From Oceaniovalibus guishaninsula JLT2003 (lineage in GTDB: Bacteria > Pseudomonadota > Alphaproteobacteria > Rhodobacterales > Rhodobacteraceae): a stretch of 64,000 nt of DNA. The stretch covers positions 1 through 64,000 of the forward strand of contig NZ_AMGO01000046.1 in NCBI RefSeq assembly GCF_000299575.1, given 5' to 3'. Numbering within the stretch: the stretch's first letter is position 1; every line of letters starts with the position of its first letter. Shown piece after piece: positions 1-8,966 of the stretch. Position numbers and translations under genes: made by a program. The notes below the pieces were generated by a model. It was given only the letters and a program-made list of their open reading frames with translations. It made no database searches and was not told where the DNA came from.

Positions 1-111
1 GTGAACCGCGAAGGCGCCGTCGGTCAGCAGGCTCCGAAACTCGTCGGGCGACCAGGCGCGCGGAACCGTCATCGCAGCCGCATGAATCGCCGCCATGCTG
101 TCAGGCGTCAT
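1..111 (-). CDS. rimI: Ribosomal protein alanine N-acetyltransferase RimI (5' part only)
   Basis: Only the first 37 codons are inside the window; the gene runs off the left edge. The visible start reads MTPDSMAAIHAAAM and then PRAWSPDEF, which fits the N-terminal strand and helix of GNAT-fold RimI enzymes that acetylate the N-terminal alanine of ribosomal protein S18. The ATG at 111 overlaps the end of the upstream gene by 11 bases (ATGACGCCTGA); a second in-frame ATG lies at 96. The tsaB-rimI order is common in Proteobacteria and supports the call. The family is inferred from a short segment plus context. Confidence 0.72.
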   Translation of the reverse strand, partial: MTPDSMAAIHAAAMTVPRAWSPDEFRSLLTDGAFAVH

Positions 112-673
112 GGATCCGGGGCGGCGCGTCGCGCGGCGGGGCCGCATCCGCCGGGCGCAGGTAGAGCGGGGCCGGTCGCGGCTGCGGAAGCGCCCGAAGC
201 GCGGCGATCCGGGCGATGGCGCGCACAAGACCGGCGGCATCGAGGGGAGGCACGTCGCCCTCTGAAAGCGCAGGGTCGCCGACCGAACCGGACGACATCG
301 CATAGTGAAGGCCGCGGCCGGCCGGGATGCGGATCTCGTCGGGGTTGTCGGCGGTTGACGCCATCGCGTCGAAGATGGTGACGCCGATGGCCGGAATGCC
401 CAGCCCCAGCGCCAGACCCCGCGCCGCGGCGACCGCAATGCGGATGCCGGTAAAATTGCCGGGGCCGATGCCGACGCCCAGACGTGTCAGGGACGCCCAT
501 TCGGCGTTCGCTTCCGCCAACAGCGATTCGACCAGCGGCATCAGGCGTTCGGCCTGACCGCGCGCCATGCTTTCGCTACGTTCCGCGACGATCCGGTCGC
601 CCGACAGCAAAGCGGCCGCGCAATGCGCGGCCGATGTGTCGAAGGCCAGAACGAGAGGATCAGGCCGCGACAG
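101..673 (-). CDS. tsaB: tRNA threonylcarbamoyladenosine biosynthesis protein TsaB
   Basis: TsaB is the non-catalytic partner of TsaD in the complex that makes t6A37 on ANN-decoding tRNAs. The frame reads PLVLAFDTSAAHCAAALLSG at the N-terminus and GVGIGPGNFTGIRIA around residues 65-80, both TsaB/ASKHA hallmarks. No ATG, GTG or TTG precedes the conserved LAFDTS segment: the first TTG (610) would delete it. A CTG at 673 gives LSRPDPLVLAFDTS and has GAGG six bases upstream, so I place the start there. It begins inside the end of nfuA (14-base overlap) and ends inside rimI. The family call is secure; the start codon is an inference. Confidence 0.86.
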   Translation of the reverse strand: MSRPDPLVLAFDTSAAHCAAALLSGDRIVAERSESMARGQAERLMPLVESLLAEANAEWASLTRLGVGIGPGNFTGIRIAVAAARGLALGLGIPAIGVTIFDAMASTADNPDEIRIPAGRGLHYAMSSGSVGDPALSEGDVPPLDAAGLVRAIARIAALRALPQPRPAPLYLRPADAAPPRDAPPRIHDA

Positions 674-1223
674 GGCGCACCTCGACCACTTCGGGAATGT
701 AATGCCGCAGCAGATTCTCGATCCCCATCTTCAGCGTCAGCGTGGATGACGGGCACCCGGCGCAGGCCCCCTGCATGTGCAGATAGACGATGCCCCTGTC
801 GAATCCGTGGAACGTGATGTCGCCGCCATCCTGCGCCACGGCGGGCCGTACGCGGGTATCGAGCAGTTCCTTGATCTGCCCGACGATGGCCGCGTCCGGG
901 CCGTCATGGGCGGCATGACCGCCGCTGGCAGCGGCATCGTTCGCCATTGCCGGCTGGCCGGACTGGAAATGTTCCATGACGGCGCCCAGAATGGCCGGTT
1001 TCACATGATCCCATTCGACCGCATCGGCCTTCGTCACGGTGACGAAATCGGTCCCGAGAAAGACGCCGGTGACACCCTCGACCGCAAAGATCCGCGACGC
1101 GAGGGGCGAAGCGTCTGCGGTGTCGGGATTGGGAAAATCGGCCGTGCCAGCGTCCAGAACGGTCTGCCCCGGCAGAAACTTCAGGGTCGCCGGATTCGGC
1201 GTCGATTCGGTCTGAATGAACAT
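660..1223 (-). CDS. nfuA: NifU-like Fe-S carrier protein (NfuA type)
   Basis: 187 aa. The N-terminal Nfu_N domain begins MFIQTESTPNPATLKFLPG (the typical TPNP motif); the C-terminal NifU domain carries the cluster-binding CxxC in GACAGCPSS near residue 155. Such proteins carry an Fe-S cluster and hand it to client apoproteins in the cytoplasm. The ATG at 1223 follows AGGAGGG (1231-1237 on the minus strand) and a good promoter at 1251-1279, so the gene has its own start even though the stress-protein gene lies upstream on the same strand. tsaB follows with an overlap. Confidence 0.93.
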   Translation of the reverse strand: MFIQTESTPNPATLKFLPGQTVLDAGTADFPNPDTADASPLASRIFAVEGVTGVFLGTDFVTVTKADAVEWDHVKPAILGAVMEHFQSGQPAMANDAAASGGHAAHDGPDAAIVGQIKELLDTRVRPAVAQDGGDITFHGFDRGIVYLHMQGACAGCPSSTLTLKMGIENLLRHYIPEVVEVRPVAA

Positions 1224-1250
1224 GGAACGGCCCTCCTGGCGGCTGAACGT

Positions 1251-1279
1251 GATATGCGCAGCCCTGCGCCCTCTGTCAA
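1251..1279 (-). promoter_or_regulatory. Probable sigma-70-type promoter of nfuA
   Basis: On the minus strand TTGACA (1279-1274), a 17-base spacer and CATATC (1256-1251). The -35 box matches the consensus exactly. Transcription would start about 20 bases before the nfuA ATG, leaving room for the AGGAGGG ribosome site. Confidence 0.6.
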
Positions 1280-1311
1280 GGATCTGGAACGGTTCTAAAC
1301 TGGTGGAGCTG

Positions 1312-1767
1312 TCAGGTGATCTGCTCCAACTGCTCGCGGCTCAACTCGCCCGGAACGATCGTCAGCGGCACCGGCAACCCGCCCGCCCCGCGCGACAATT
1401 GGGTGATCAGCGGCCCCGGCCCCCCCTTGTCCGTCCCCGCCCCCAGCACCAGCACGCCGATTTCGGGATCGTCGCGTATCTGACCGATGATCTCGGGCAC
1501 GGGTTCGCCCTCGCGGATGACCAGCTCCGGATCGACTCCGTGCTTGTCGCGCATCCATTTCGCGAAAACCTCGAAATGGGCGTTGATCCGGTCGCGGGCC
1601 TCGCCGCGCATGATCTCGCCGACGCCGATCCAGTGGTTGAACTCGTCCGGTGGAATGACGGACAGCACCGTGACGCCGCCGCCCGTCCTGGCCGCGCGCA
1701 TCGCCGCGAATCGCATCGCGTTCAGGCATTCGCGGCTGTCGTCGAGGATTACGAGAAACTTGCGCAT
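1312..1767 (-). CDS. Universal stress protein (UspA family)
   Basis: 151 aa, one Usp domain. It starts MRKFLVILDDSRECLNAMRFA, has the hydrophobic VTVLSVIPP strand near residue 35, an acidic EPVPEII helix start, and a C-terminal GVLVLGAGTDKGGPG segment that corresponds to the ATP-binding loop of Usp proteins (G-2x-G-9x-G(S/T)); the spacing is not classical, so nucleotide binding is uncertain. Role: a small cytoplasmic stress-response protein of unknown client. Stands between the aminotransferase gene and nfuA, all on the minus strand. Confidence 0.85.
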   Translation of the reverse strand: MRKFLVILDDSRECLNAMRFAAMRAARTGGGVTVLSVIPPDEFNHWIGVGEIMRGEARDRINAHFEVFAKWMRDKHGVDPELVIREGEPVPEIIGQIRDDPEIGVLVLGAGTDKGGPGPLITQLSRGAGGLPVPLTIVPGELSREQLEQIT

Positions 1768-1824
1768 CTGCCCGCCCTTGTCCGTCTCGCATTGTGGGGA
1801 TGGGATGCCGGGCGCGCAAGCACC

Positions 1825-2703
1825 TCAATCGGCTGCGGATGCCGCCCATTCCCAGTAAAGCTGCCGGGCGCGCCGGGTCACGGGATTGCCGTTCGGTCCG
1901 GTATCGTAATGCCGGTCCTCGAAGTCCGAAACGGGCGTGACCTTGGCCATGTTTCCGGTCAGGAAAACCTCGTCCGCCTGGCGGAAATCGTCGAAGGTCA
2001 GCACCGTCTCGCGCACATCCATCCCGTCGGCCGTCAGGTTGGCGATATGGCGCGCGCGGGTGATACCTGACAGGAACGTGCCGTTCGGCACCGGTGTCAG
2101 AACCTCGCCGTCGCGCACCATGAAGACGTTGGCCGTCGCCGTCTCGGCCACGTTTCCCAAGGCGTCGGCCACCAGCGCGTTGTCGAACCCCTTTGCCTGT
2201 GCCTCGGCCAGCATGCGGGCGTTGTTGGGATAAAGGCAGCCTGCCTTGGCGTTCACGACCGAGCTTTCGATCACCGGCCGCCGAAACCGCGTCGTCGTCA
2301 GGCGGACCGAGGCGTCCTCGGACGGCATGGGGATGGATTCGAGGCAGATGCAGAATCCCGGCTCCGCCGCCGCCGGAACGATGGCACCGGGACCGGATTG
2401 GCGCGTCCAGTACATCGGCCTGATATAGACGGCCGCATCTTGGGGATACCGGCGCAGACCTTCCCATACGATCCCGACCATATCCCGCGGGTCGATATGC
2501 GGCACCATCATCAGCGCGCGGGCCGAGGCGTTGACGCGGACGCAATGCGCCAGCAGGTCGGGCGCCAGACCGTAGGCATAGCGCGCCCCGTCGAACACCG
2601 TTCCGCCCAGCCACGCCCCGTGATCGGCCGCGTTCATCACCGGAACGTCGCCGTCGTGCCAGCGTCCGTCGAACCAGGTGCGAATGTCCGTTCCTGTCGT
2701 CAT
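1825..2703 (-). CDS. ilvE: Branched-chain amino acid aminotransferase (PLP fold type IV)
   Basis: 292 aa from the ATG at 2703 (MTTGTDIRTWFDG). The open frame extends 41 codons further upstream, but that part lies over trpS and is not conserved-looking, so I reject it. Features of class IV aminotransferases: an N-terminal HGAWLGGTVFDGAR segment, the lysine region SSVVNAKAGCLYPNNARMLAEA (Lys about 150), and the C-terminal FLSGITRARHI and EVFLTGNMAKVTPV segments. It would transfer the amino group between Leu/Ile/Val and 2-oxoglutarate. D-amino-acid aminotransferase or ADC lyase are less likely because the GITR and TGN motifs are of the BCAT kind. Confidence 0.88.
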   Translation of the reverse strand: MTTGTDIRTWFDGRWHDGDVPVMNAADHGAWLGGTVFDGARYAYGLAPDLLAHCVRVNASARALMMVPHIDPRDMVGIVWEGLRRYPQDAAVYIRPMYWTRQSGPGAIVPAAAEPGFCICLESIPMPSEDASVRLTTTRFRRPVIESSVVNAKAGCLYPNNARMLAEAQAKGFDNALVADALGNVAETATANVFMVRDGEVLTPVPNGTFLSGITRARHIANLTADGMDVRETVLTFDDFRQADEVFLTGNMAKVTPVSDFEDRHYDTGPNGNPVTRRARQLYWEWAASAAD

Positions 2704-2716
2704 GCCCTTCCCCCCG

Positions 2717-3736
2717 TCAGCCGCCGACCATGCCCACGATGTCGTAGGTCCGCCGCAGGACGGGCGCAGCGATGGCCCTTGCGCGTTCGGCGCCCCGCGC
2801 CAGCAGGCGGTCGATCTCGTCTGCATCCTGCATCAGACGCCGCATCTCGGCGCTGATCGGGGCCAGCCTGTCCACCGCGACATCGGCCAGCAGCGGCTTG
2901 AACTGCGCAAATTGCCGGCCCGCGACCTGACCCATCGCATCTTCAAGCGACAGATCCTGCAAGGCGGCGTATATGTTCATCAGGTTCCGGGCTTCGGGCC
3001 TGTCCTTCAGACCCTCGACGTTGTCGGGCAGCGGTTCGGGGTCCGTCTTGGCGCGGCGCAGCTTCTTCGCGATGGTGTCCGCGTCGTCGGTCATGTTGAT
3101 CCTGCTGGCATCGGACGGATCGGATTTCGACATCTTCCTCGTTCCGTCGCGCAGACTCATCACGCGTGTGGCGACGCCCTCGATCACGGGTTCGACCATC
3201 GGAAAGAAATCCGTGCCGTAATCGTGGTTGAACTTCGCCGCCACGTCGCGCGTCAGCTCGAGATGCTGCTTTTGATCCTCGCCCACGGGCACGTGCGTCG
3301 CATGATAGACAAGGATGTCGGCTGCCATCAGCGCGGGATAGGCGAAAAGGCCCAGCGATGCGTTCTCGGCGTTCTTGCCGGCCTTGTCCTTCCATTGCGT
3401 CATCCGGCCCATCCAGCCCATGCGTGCGACGCAGTTGAAGATCCACGCCAGTTGGGCGTGTTCGGCGACCTGCGACTGGTTGAACAGGATCGAGCGTTCG
3501 GGATCGAGCCCCGCCGCGATGTAGAACGCCGCCAGTTCGCGGGTGCGCCGGCGCAGATTGTCGGGATCCTGCCAAACGGTGATCGCGTGCATATCGACCA
3601 CGCAATAGAGCGCCTCCGCCCCCGATTCCTGCGCCGCGACGAACGGCTTCACCGCGCCCAGATAGTTGCCCAGCGTCAGACCGCCGGAAGGCTGAATGCC
3701 GGAAAAGACGCGGCGGGGGAAGGTCGTGTCGGCCAT
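2717..3736 (-). CDS. trpS: Tryptophanyl-tRNA synthetase
   Basis: 339 aa, a normal length for TrpS. Class I signatures are both visible: the HIGH-like [13 protein letters not shown] near residue 17 and [13 protein letters not shown] near residue 200. [13 protein letters not shown] is also typical of the tryptophan/AMP pocket. It charges tRNA-Trp in the cytoplasm. It stands divergently from the rhomboid-like gene, with a plausible promoter in the 73-base gap; the aminotransferase follows 13 bases after its stop, so the two may be cotranscribed. Confidence 0.97.
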   Translation of the reverse strand: MADTTFPRRVFSGIQPSGGLTLGNYLGAVKPFVAAQESGAEALYCVVDMHAITVWQDPDNLRRRTRELAAFYIAAGLDPERSILFNQSQVAEHAQLAWIFNCVARMGWMGRMTQWKDKAGKNAENASLGLFAYPALMAADILVYHATHVPVGEDQKQHLELTRDVAAKFNHDYGTDFFPMVEPVIEGVATRVMSLRDGTRKMSKSDPSDASRINMTDDADTIAKKLRRAKTDPEPLPDNVEGLKDRPEARNLMNIYAALQDLSLEDAMGQVAGRQFAQFKPLLADVAVDRLAPISAEMRRLMQDADEIDRLLARGAERARAIAAPVLRRTYDIVGMVGG

Positions 3737-3768
3737 TGCGCCGTCCTGCTGGATATGGGGGTCGGTGT

Positions 3769-3797
3769 GGCTTAGTCCTGCGGTGCGAACCCGTCAA
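3769..3797 (-). promoter_or_regulatory. Probable promoter of trpS
   Basis: On the minus strand TTGACG (3797-3792), 17 bases, TAAGCC (3774-3769), 32 bases before the trpS ATG. The -35 box is strong and the -10 weak. Confidence 0.45.
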
Positions 3798-3809
3798 GGA
3801 ACCCCTCCG

Positions 3810-4496
3810 ATGCGCCATCCGTCCGATGCCAGCCCGTTCAACGCCCTGCCGCCCGTGGTGGTGGGCCTCTGCGCCGTGCTGTTGCTGATCGAGCTTGCGT
3901 TCCAGGCCGGCGCGGCGGGCTTCGCGGGCGGCGCCGGGGCGGTGGGATGGCGGATCGAGGCGTTCAACGCCTTCGCCTTTTCGCCGGTGATCTTCGACCG
4001 CATGATCGAGACGGGGCAATATCCGCCGCGCGAATTGCTGCGGTTGATCAGCTACAGCTTCGTGCATCTGGGCTTTACCCATCTTCTGTTCGTGCTCGTG
4101 TTCCTGCTGGCACTGGGCAAGATGGTGTCCGAAGTGTTTTCGACCGCCGCGGTGCTGACCGTTCTGGCGGTGTCGGCCATTGCCGGCGCGGCGGCCTATG
4201 GCCTGCTTCTGGACGATCCGATGGCGCTGGTGGGGGGGTATCCGGCGGTCTATGGCCTGATCGGCGCCTATACGTTCATCCTGTGGGTCGGGTTCGGCGC
4301 GGTGGGCGAGAACCGTGCGCGGGCCTTCACGCTGATCGCCTTTTTACTGGGCATCCAGCTTCTGTTCGGGCTGATGTTCGGCGGATCGCCGGAATGGCTG
4401 GCGGATCTTGCGGGGTTCGCGACCGGCTTTGCGCTGTCCTTCGTCGTCAGTCCCGGCGGCTGGGGCAGGGTGCGCGCGCGCTTGCGTCAGCGCTGA
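3810..4496 (+). CDS. Rhomboid-family membrane protein lacking the catalytic dyad
   Basis: 228 aa with about six predicted membrane segments and rhomboid-like features: SYSFVHLGFTHLLFVLVFLL (transmembrane helix 2 with its histidines) and GGYPAVYGLIGAYTF. Active rhomboid proteases have GxSG at the second site and a histidine in the last core helix; here the serine position reads GGYPA and the last helix reads ADLAGFATGFALS with no histidine. I therefore call it an inactive (pseudoprotease) rhomboid. The ATG at 3810 is chosen because the frame upstream lies over the trpS promoter. It converges with murJ, overlapping by 10 bases. Confidence 0.82.
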   Translation: MRHPSDASPFNALPPVVVGLCAVLLLIELAFQAGAAGFAGGAGAVGWRIEAFNAFAFSPVIFDRMIETGQYPPRELLRLISYSFVHLGFTHLLFVLVFLLALGKMVSEVFSTAAVLTVLAVSAIAGAAAYGLLLDDPMALVGGYPAVYGLIGAYTFILWVGFGAVGENRARAFTLIAFLLGIQLLFGLMFGGSPEWLADLAGFATGFALSFVVSPGGWGRVRARLRQR

Positions 4497-6052
4497 CGGC
4501 GCAGGCCCCTTGCGATGTCGCGCAGCGAAAACGCCCCCAGCAGATTGCCGGCCCAGCCATAGCTGAGCACGCCGATGCCGATCAGAAGCGCCAGCGCCGG
4601 ATAGCGCCAGCCTGCAAGGCCAAGCGCGGGGCCCAGCACCACCTCGGCCAGCCACAGCGCGACGCCCATCAGCAGCGCGGCCAGCACGATCCGCCATATC
4701 CGCCGTTTCAGCCGCGCATCGAGGCGCGCCGCCTCGCCCATGCCGCGGGTGAACACGATCAGCAGGATGGCCATTGTCCAGCCGGCCAGCGACGTGCCGA
4801 TGGCCGCTGCGATGAATCCCAGCGCCGGCGCCAGCCCCACGGCGATGCCCACGTTGACCAGCATCGACACAAGCGCCAGCCAGAACGGTGTCCGCGTATC
4901 CTCGCGCGCGAAATAAAGCGGCTGCCATACCTTCTGAAGAACGAAGGCCGGCAGGCCCAGCCCGTAGACGGCCACGGCCAGCGCGGTCGCGGCACTGTCA
5001 TCCGCCCCGAACGCGCCGCGCTGGAACAGCACCTGCACCAGCGGCAGCGGTATGATCAGGAAGGCGACGGCGCAGGGAACGGACAGGATCAGTGCGAATT
5101 CGGCCGCGCGGTTCATCGCGTCGCGCCCGCCTGCCACATCCTGCGCGCCCAGCCGCCGCGACAGATCGGGCAGAAGGACAACGCCGATGGCAATGCCGAC
5201 GACGCCCAGGGGAAGCTGATAAAGCCGGTCGGCATAGCTGAGCCAGGCGATGGCCCCGTCGAACTGCGATCCGACCTGCCGTCCGACCAGCAGGTTGATC
5301 TGCACGACCCCGCCGGCAAGCGCCGCCGGGGCGGCGATGATGGCCAGCTTGCGCAGATCGGGCGTCATGCGGGGCAGGCGCGGCAACAGGCGGAAGCCCG
5401 CGCGCGACGCTGCGATCCACACTACGGCCAGCTGCACGATCCCCGCCACCAGCACCGACCACGACAGGGTCAGCCCGGTGGCCCAGCCGAAACGCTGCCC
5501 CGCCCAGAGCGCCGCGATCAGGATCACGTTCAGCGCGACAGGGGCCGCGGCGGCGGCCAGAAACCGGCCGGACGCGTTCAGCACCCCCGACAGAAGCGCT
5601 GCCAGCGAGATGAGCAGGATATACGGAAAGACGATGCGGCCGAAGACGACGGCCAGATCGAACCGTTCGTCGCCCGCGAACCCCGCCGCCATCGCATAGA
5701 CCAGGGCGGGCATGAAGACCTGCGCCAGCAGGGTCAGTGCGATCAGCACGGTGGTCAGCCCGGCAAAGGCGTCGCGGGCGAATTCCATCGCGTCCGCCCC
5801 GGTTTCCAGCTTGCGCGAGAAAAGCGGCACGAAGGCCATGTTGAACGCGCCTTCGGCGAAGAAGCGGCGGAACATGTTGGGCAGCGCGAACGCCACCAGA
5901 AACGCCTGCGCGACCGGGCCGGAACCCAGCGCGGCGGCGATGAAGATCTCGCGCACGAAGCCCAGGATGCGGCTGGCCAGCGTCCATGTGCCGACGGTCA
6001 GGAAGCCGCGCATCAGGCGGGGCGCGGGGATGGCAGTTCTGGCTGTGCTCAT
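4487..6052 (-). CDS. murJ: Lipid II flippase MurJ
   Basis: 521 aa, a multi-spanning protein of the MATE/MOP superfamily with about 14 hydrophobic segments. The N-terminus carries SRILGFVREIFIAAALG and FVAFALPNMFRRFFAEGAFNMAFVPLFS, the signature block of MurJ/MviN; QVLFQRGAFG is the conserved periplasmic-loop motif. It moves lipid-linked peptidoglycan precursor across the inner membrane. glnD lies upstream on the same strand after a 97-base gap, an order (glnD-murJ) frequent in alphaproteobacteria. Confidence 0.95.
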   Translation of the reverse strand: MSTARTAIPAPRLMRGFLTVGTWTLASRILGFVREIFIAAALGSGPVAQAFLVAFALPNMFRRFFAEGAFNMAFVPLFSRKLETGADAMEFARDAFAGLTTVLIALTLLAQVFMPALVYAMAAGFAGDERFDLAVVFGRIVFPYILLISLAALLSGVLNASGRFLAAAAAPVALNVILIAALWAGQRFGWATGLTLSWSVLVAGIVQLAVVWIAASRAGFRLLPRLPRMTPDLRKLAIIAAPAALAGGVVQINLLVGRQVGSQFDGAIAWLSYADRLYQLPLGVVGIAIGVVLLPDLSRRLGAQDVAGGRDAMNRAAEFALILSVPCAVAFLIIPLPLVQVLFQRGAFGADDSAATALAVAVYGLGLPAFVLQKVWQPLYFAREDTRTPFWLALVSMLVNVGIAVGLAPALGFIAAAIGTSLAGWTMAILLIVFTRGMGEAARLDARLKRRIWRIVLAALLMGVALWLAEVVLGPALGLAGWRYPALALLIGIGVLSYGWAGNLLGAFSLRDIARGLRRQR

Positions 6053-6106
6053 GGTTCCGCACCGTTTCGCGCGGAGGGAGGGCCCGCCCGCATCCGCGGT
6101 CCTCTA

Positions 6107-6120
6107 GCCGCTTCGGCGGC
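6107..6120 (-). terminator. Small GC hairpin between glnD and murJ
   Basis: Five-base stem GCCGC/GCGGC around a four-base loop in the 97-base glnD-murJ gap. On the minus strand it has no following T run, so it may only slow transcription. Confidence 0.25.
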
Positions 6121-6149
6121 GCATCGGAAGGGGCGCCGGGCGTGCGGCG

Positions 6150-8966
6150 TCAGTGATTGCGGGCACGCGCCGCGCCGCTGTCGATCGCCTCGCGCAGCTT
6201 GCGTTCCAGCGCGGCCTGCTTGGCGTCGGAATATATCTTCAGCCCGAACATGTCTTTTACATAGAACGTATCGACCACCTGCGCCCCATAGGTGGCGATC
6301 ACCGCGCTGGAAATCGAGATATGCGCGATGGCCAGCGTCCGGGTCAGATCGTAGAGCAGTCCCGGCCTGTCGCGTGTATCGACCTCGACGATGGTATAGA
6401 TCTCGGATCCCTCGTTGTCGAAGGCGATGCTGGTCGGCACCCGGAAGTCGCGTTCGCGCTTCTTGATCTTGTCGCGCGTATCCAGCCCCTCGCGGGCGAT
6501 GACCTCGCCGCGCAGGATCTTGCCGATGGTGCCGCGCAGACGCGGCAGCTTGTGGGGATCGTAGGGATGACCGTCGCCGTCCTGCACCCAGAAGACTGCC
6601 GTGGCATAGCCGTCCTTGGACGTGTAGGTGCGCGCATCCACGACATTGGCGCCGACCAGCGCCAGTGCGCCGGCCAGACGGCTGAAAATGCCCGGATGGT
6701 CGGACAGCGCGAAACAGATCCGCGTGGCGTCGCGGTCGATATCGGCGGTAACGTCGATCCTGATCTCGTCGTTGCGGATGTCCTTCAGCATCCGTGCGAA
6801 GGCCAGGTGGGATTGCAGCCCGAGCCCCTGCCAATAGGGCGGGTAATGGCGCGCGGTCTCGGTCTTCAGGTCCTTCGGATCCCAGTCCGACAGCGCCTCG
6901 CGTAGCAGACGCCGCCCTTCGTTTCCCCGCGTCTCGCGGTTGAGCGCCTCGAGGCCGTTTTCCAGCGCGAACGCCGTCTCCTCGTAGAGCGTCTGCAAAA
7001 GCTGCGCCTTCCAGTTGTTCCAGGTGCCCGGACCCACGCCGTTGATGTCGCAGACCGTCAGCACGGTCAGCAGGTCCAGCCGCTTGCGCGTGCGCACGGC
7101 CTTGGCGAAATCGCGCACGGTGCGCGGATCGCTCAGATCGCGCTTCTGCGCCATGTCTGACATCAGCAGGTGATAGCGCACCAGCCATTCGACGGTCTCG
7201 CAATCCGTGCGTCCCAGCCCCAGCCGAGGCGCGACCTTGCGGGCGATGCGCGCGCCCAGGACGGCATGATCCTCGTCCCGGCCCTTGCCGATGTCGTGAA
7301 GCAGCAGCGCGACATGCAGAACCCTGCGGTTGGGCCGCTGCGCCATGATTCGGGTGGCGAGGGGCAGGTCGTCCGCCATCTCGCCACGTTCGATCATGGC
7401 GAGGTAGTTGAGGCATTGCAGCGTATGCTCGTCCACCGTGTAATGATGATACATGTTGAACTGCATCATCGCGACGATGGGCTCGAACTCGGGCAGGAAG
7501 GCGGCAAGCACGCCCAGCTCGTTCATGCGCCGCAGGGCCCTGTCGGGATTGCCGTATTTCAGCAGCAGGTCCATGAAGATGCGGATCGCCTCGGGATCGC
7601 GCCGCATGTCGTCGTCCACAAGGCCCAGATTGGCCGCGATGACCCGCATAGCGTCGGGGTGCAGCAGCGTCGCGGTGCGCAGGGCTTCCTCGAATATGCG
7701 CAGGATATTCAGCTTGTCCGCCAGGAACGCCTGTTCGTCGGCGATGGCCAGCCGGTTCTGCACGAGGGCGTAACCGGGCCGCGCGCGCTTGCGCCGCGAC
7801 TTGCCGACAAGGTCGGGCGCGTCCTTCTTGTGGTCGGCCTCCAGCGCGGTCAGCATGATGCGGGTCAGATCTCCCACGCGGGTCGCATGGCGGAAATAGT
7901 CCTGCATGAAATGTTCGACCCCGCGCCGCCCCCCTCGGTCGCGATAGCCCATCCGCGCCGCCACCTCGACCTGAAGATCGAAGGTCAGCTGATCCGCCGC
8001 GCGTCCAGCCACAAGGTGCAGATGGCAGCGCACCGCCAGCAGGAACGATTCGGCCCGGAGGAAGACGGCGAATTCGTCGGCGGTGAAGGTGCCGCAGGCG
8101 ACAAGATCGGCCACGTCCTGTACGCCGTTGACGTATTTGGCGATCCAGAACAGCGTCTGAAGATCGCGCAGGCCGCCCTTGCCTTCCTTCACGTTGGGTT
8201 CGACGACGTAGCGCTGGTTGCCCTGCCGGGCGTGCCGGCGGGCGCGTTCGGCCAGTTTGGCGGCCACGTATTCGGGGCCGGTCCCCGCGAACAGTTCGGT
8301 GCGCAGCCGGGACTGAAGTTCGTCCGCCAATGCGGCATGTCCGGCAAGGAACCGATGCTCCAGCAGGGCGGTGCGGATGGTGAAATCGTCGCGCCCCAGC
8401 CGCAGGCAATCGTCCACGGTGCGGCTGGAATGCCCGACCTTCAGATGCAGATCCCAGAAGATGTAGAGCATCGATTCGATCACGCTTTCGGCCCAGGCGG
8501 TCAGCTTCCAGGGGCTGAGAAACAGCAGATCGACGTCCGAGAAGGGCGCCATTTCGGCCCGGCCGTATCCGCCGACCGCAATCACGGCTAGATGTTCGGC
8601 CTGCGTCGGGTTCGGGCGGGGATGCAGACGCGTGGTTGCGACCTCGAACACGCAGGCGACGATGCAATCGGTCAGATAGGAATAGGCCGAAACCGTCTGC
8701 CGTGCGGCCGACGGATCCGCCGCGAAGGCGTCGGCAATGGCGGACCGTCCGGCCGCATGCGCCGGCTTGAGGTGCGAGACGACGATGGCGCGCATGGCCG
8801 CCGGATCGTCCGCCGGCGCCAGTTCGGCGGACATGCCGGCCATGACGGCGGGCATGTCGAAGATGTCCGCCTCCGGCCGGATCAGATCCTTGGGGTGACG
8901 GTGGCTGTCGTCGGGGGCCGCCGGCTCAGAAACCGGCGGCACCGAAGCGGCGTGGAGCGGGATCAA
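6150..8966 (-). CDS. glnD: Bifunctional uridylyltransferase/uridylyl-removing enzyme GlnD
   Basis: Up to 938 aa. Domains in order: nucleotidyltransferase with GGYGRAEMAPFSDVDLLFL (about residue 110; GR and DVD metal-binding site), a GlnE-like helical linker, the HD phosphohydrolase domain with LLLHDIGKGRDEDHAVLGA (about 550), and two C-terminal ACT domains (about 730-935) for glutamine sensing. It modifies and demodifies PII to report nitrogen status. The start shown is TTG at 8966, which overlaps the preceding lipoprotein gene by 41 bases; GTG at 8942 is an alternative. Confidence 0.94.
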   Translation of the reverse strand: MIPLHAASVPPVSEPAAPDDSHRHPKDLIRPEADIFDMPAVMAGMSAELAPADDPAAMRAIVVSHLKPAHAAGRSAIADAFAADPSAARQTVSAYSYLTDCIVACVFEVATTRLHPRPNPTQAEHLAVIAVGGYGRAEMAPFSDVDLLFLSPWKLTAWAESVIESMLYIFWDLHLKVGHSSRTVDDCLRLGRDDFTIRTALLEHRFLAGHAALADELQSRLRTELFAGTGPEYVAAKLAERARRHARQGNQRYVVEPNVKEGKGGLRDLQTLFWIAKYVNGVQDVADLVACGTFTADEFAVFLRAESFLLAVRCHLHLVAGRAADQLTFDLQVEVAARMGYRDRGGRRGVEHFMQDYFRHATRVGDLTRIMLTALEADHKKDAPDLVGKSRRKRARPGYALVQNRLAIADEQAFLADKLNILRIFEEALRTATLLHPDAMRVIAANLGLVDDDMRRDPEAIRIFMDLLLKYGNPDRALRRMNELGVLAAFLPEFEPIVAMMQFNMYHHYTVDEHTLQCLNYLAMIERGEMADDLPLATRIMAQRPNRRVLHVALLLHDIGKGRDEDHAVLGARIARKVAPRLGLGRTDCETVEWLVRYHLLMSDMAQKRDLSDPRTVRDFAKAVRTRKRLDLLTVLTVCDINGVGPGTWNNWKAQLLQTLYEETAFALENGLEALNRETRGNEGRRLLREALSDWDPKDLKTETARHYPPYWQGLGLQSHLAFARMLKDIRNDEIRIDVTADIDRDATRICFALSDHPGIFSRLAGALALVGANVVDARTYTSKDGYATAVFWVQDGDGHPYDPHKLPRLRGTIGKILRGEVIAREGLDTRDKIKKRERDFRVPTSIAFDNEGSEIYTIVEVDTRDRPGLLYDLTRTLAIAHISISSAVIATYGAQVVDTFYVKDMFGLKIYSDAKQAALERKLREAIDSGAARARNH

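Noticed and set aside
2704-2826. 41-codon N-terminal extension of the branched-chain aminotransferase
   Set aside because: It overlaps the end of trpS, and the ATG at 2703 is at the expected position of the family start.
3947-6466. 839-codon plus-strand open frame
   Set aside because: It is antisense to murJ and has Arg/Gln/Gly-rich composition typical of shadow frames in GC-rich DNA.
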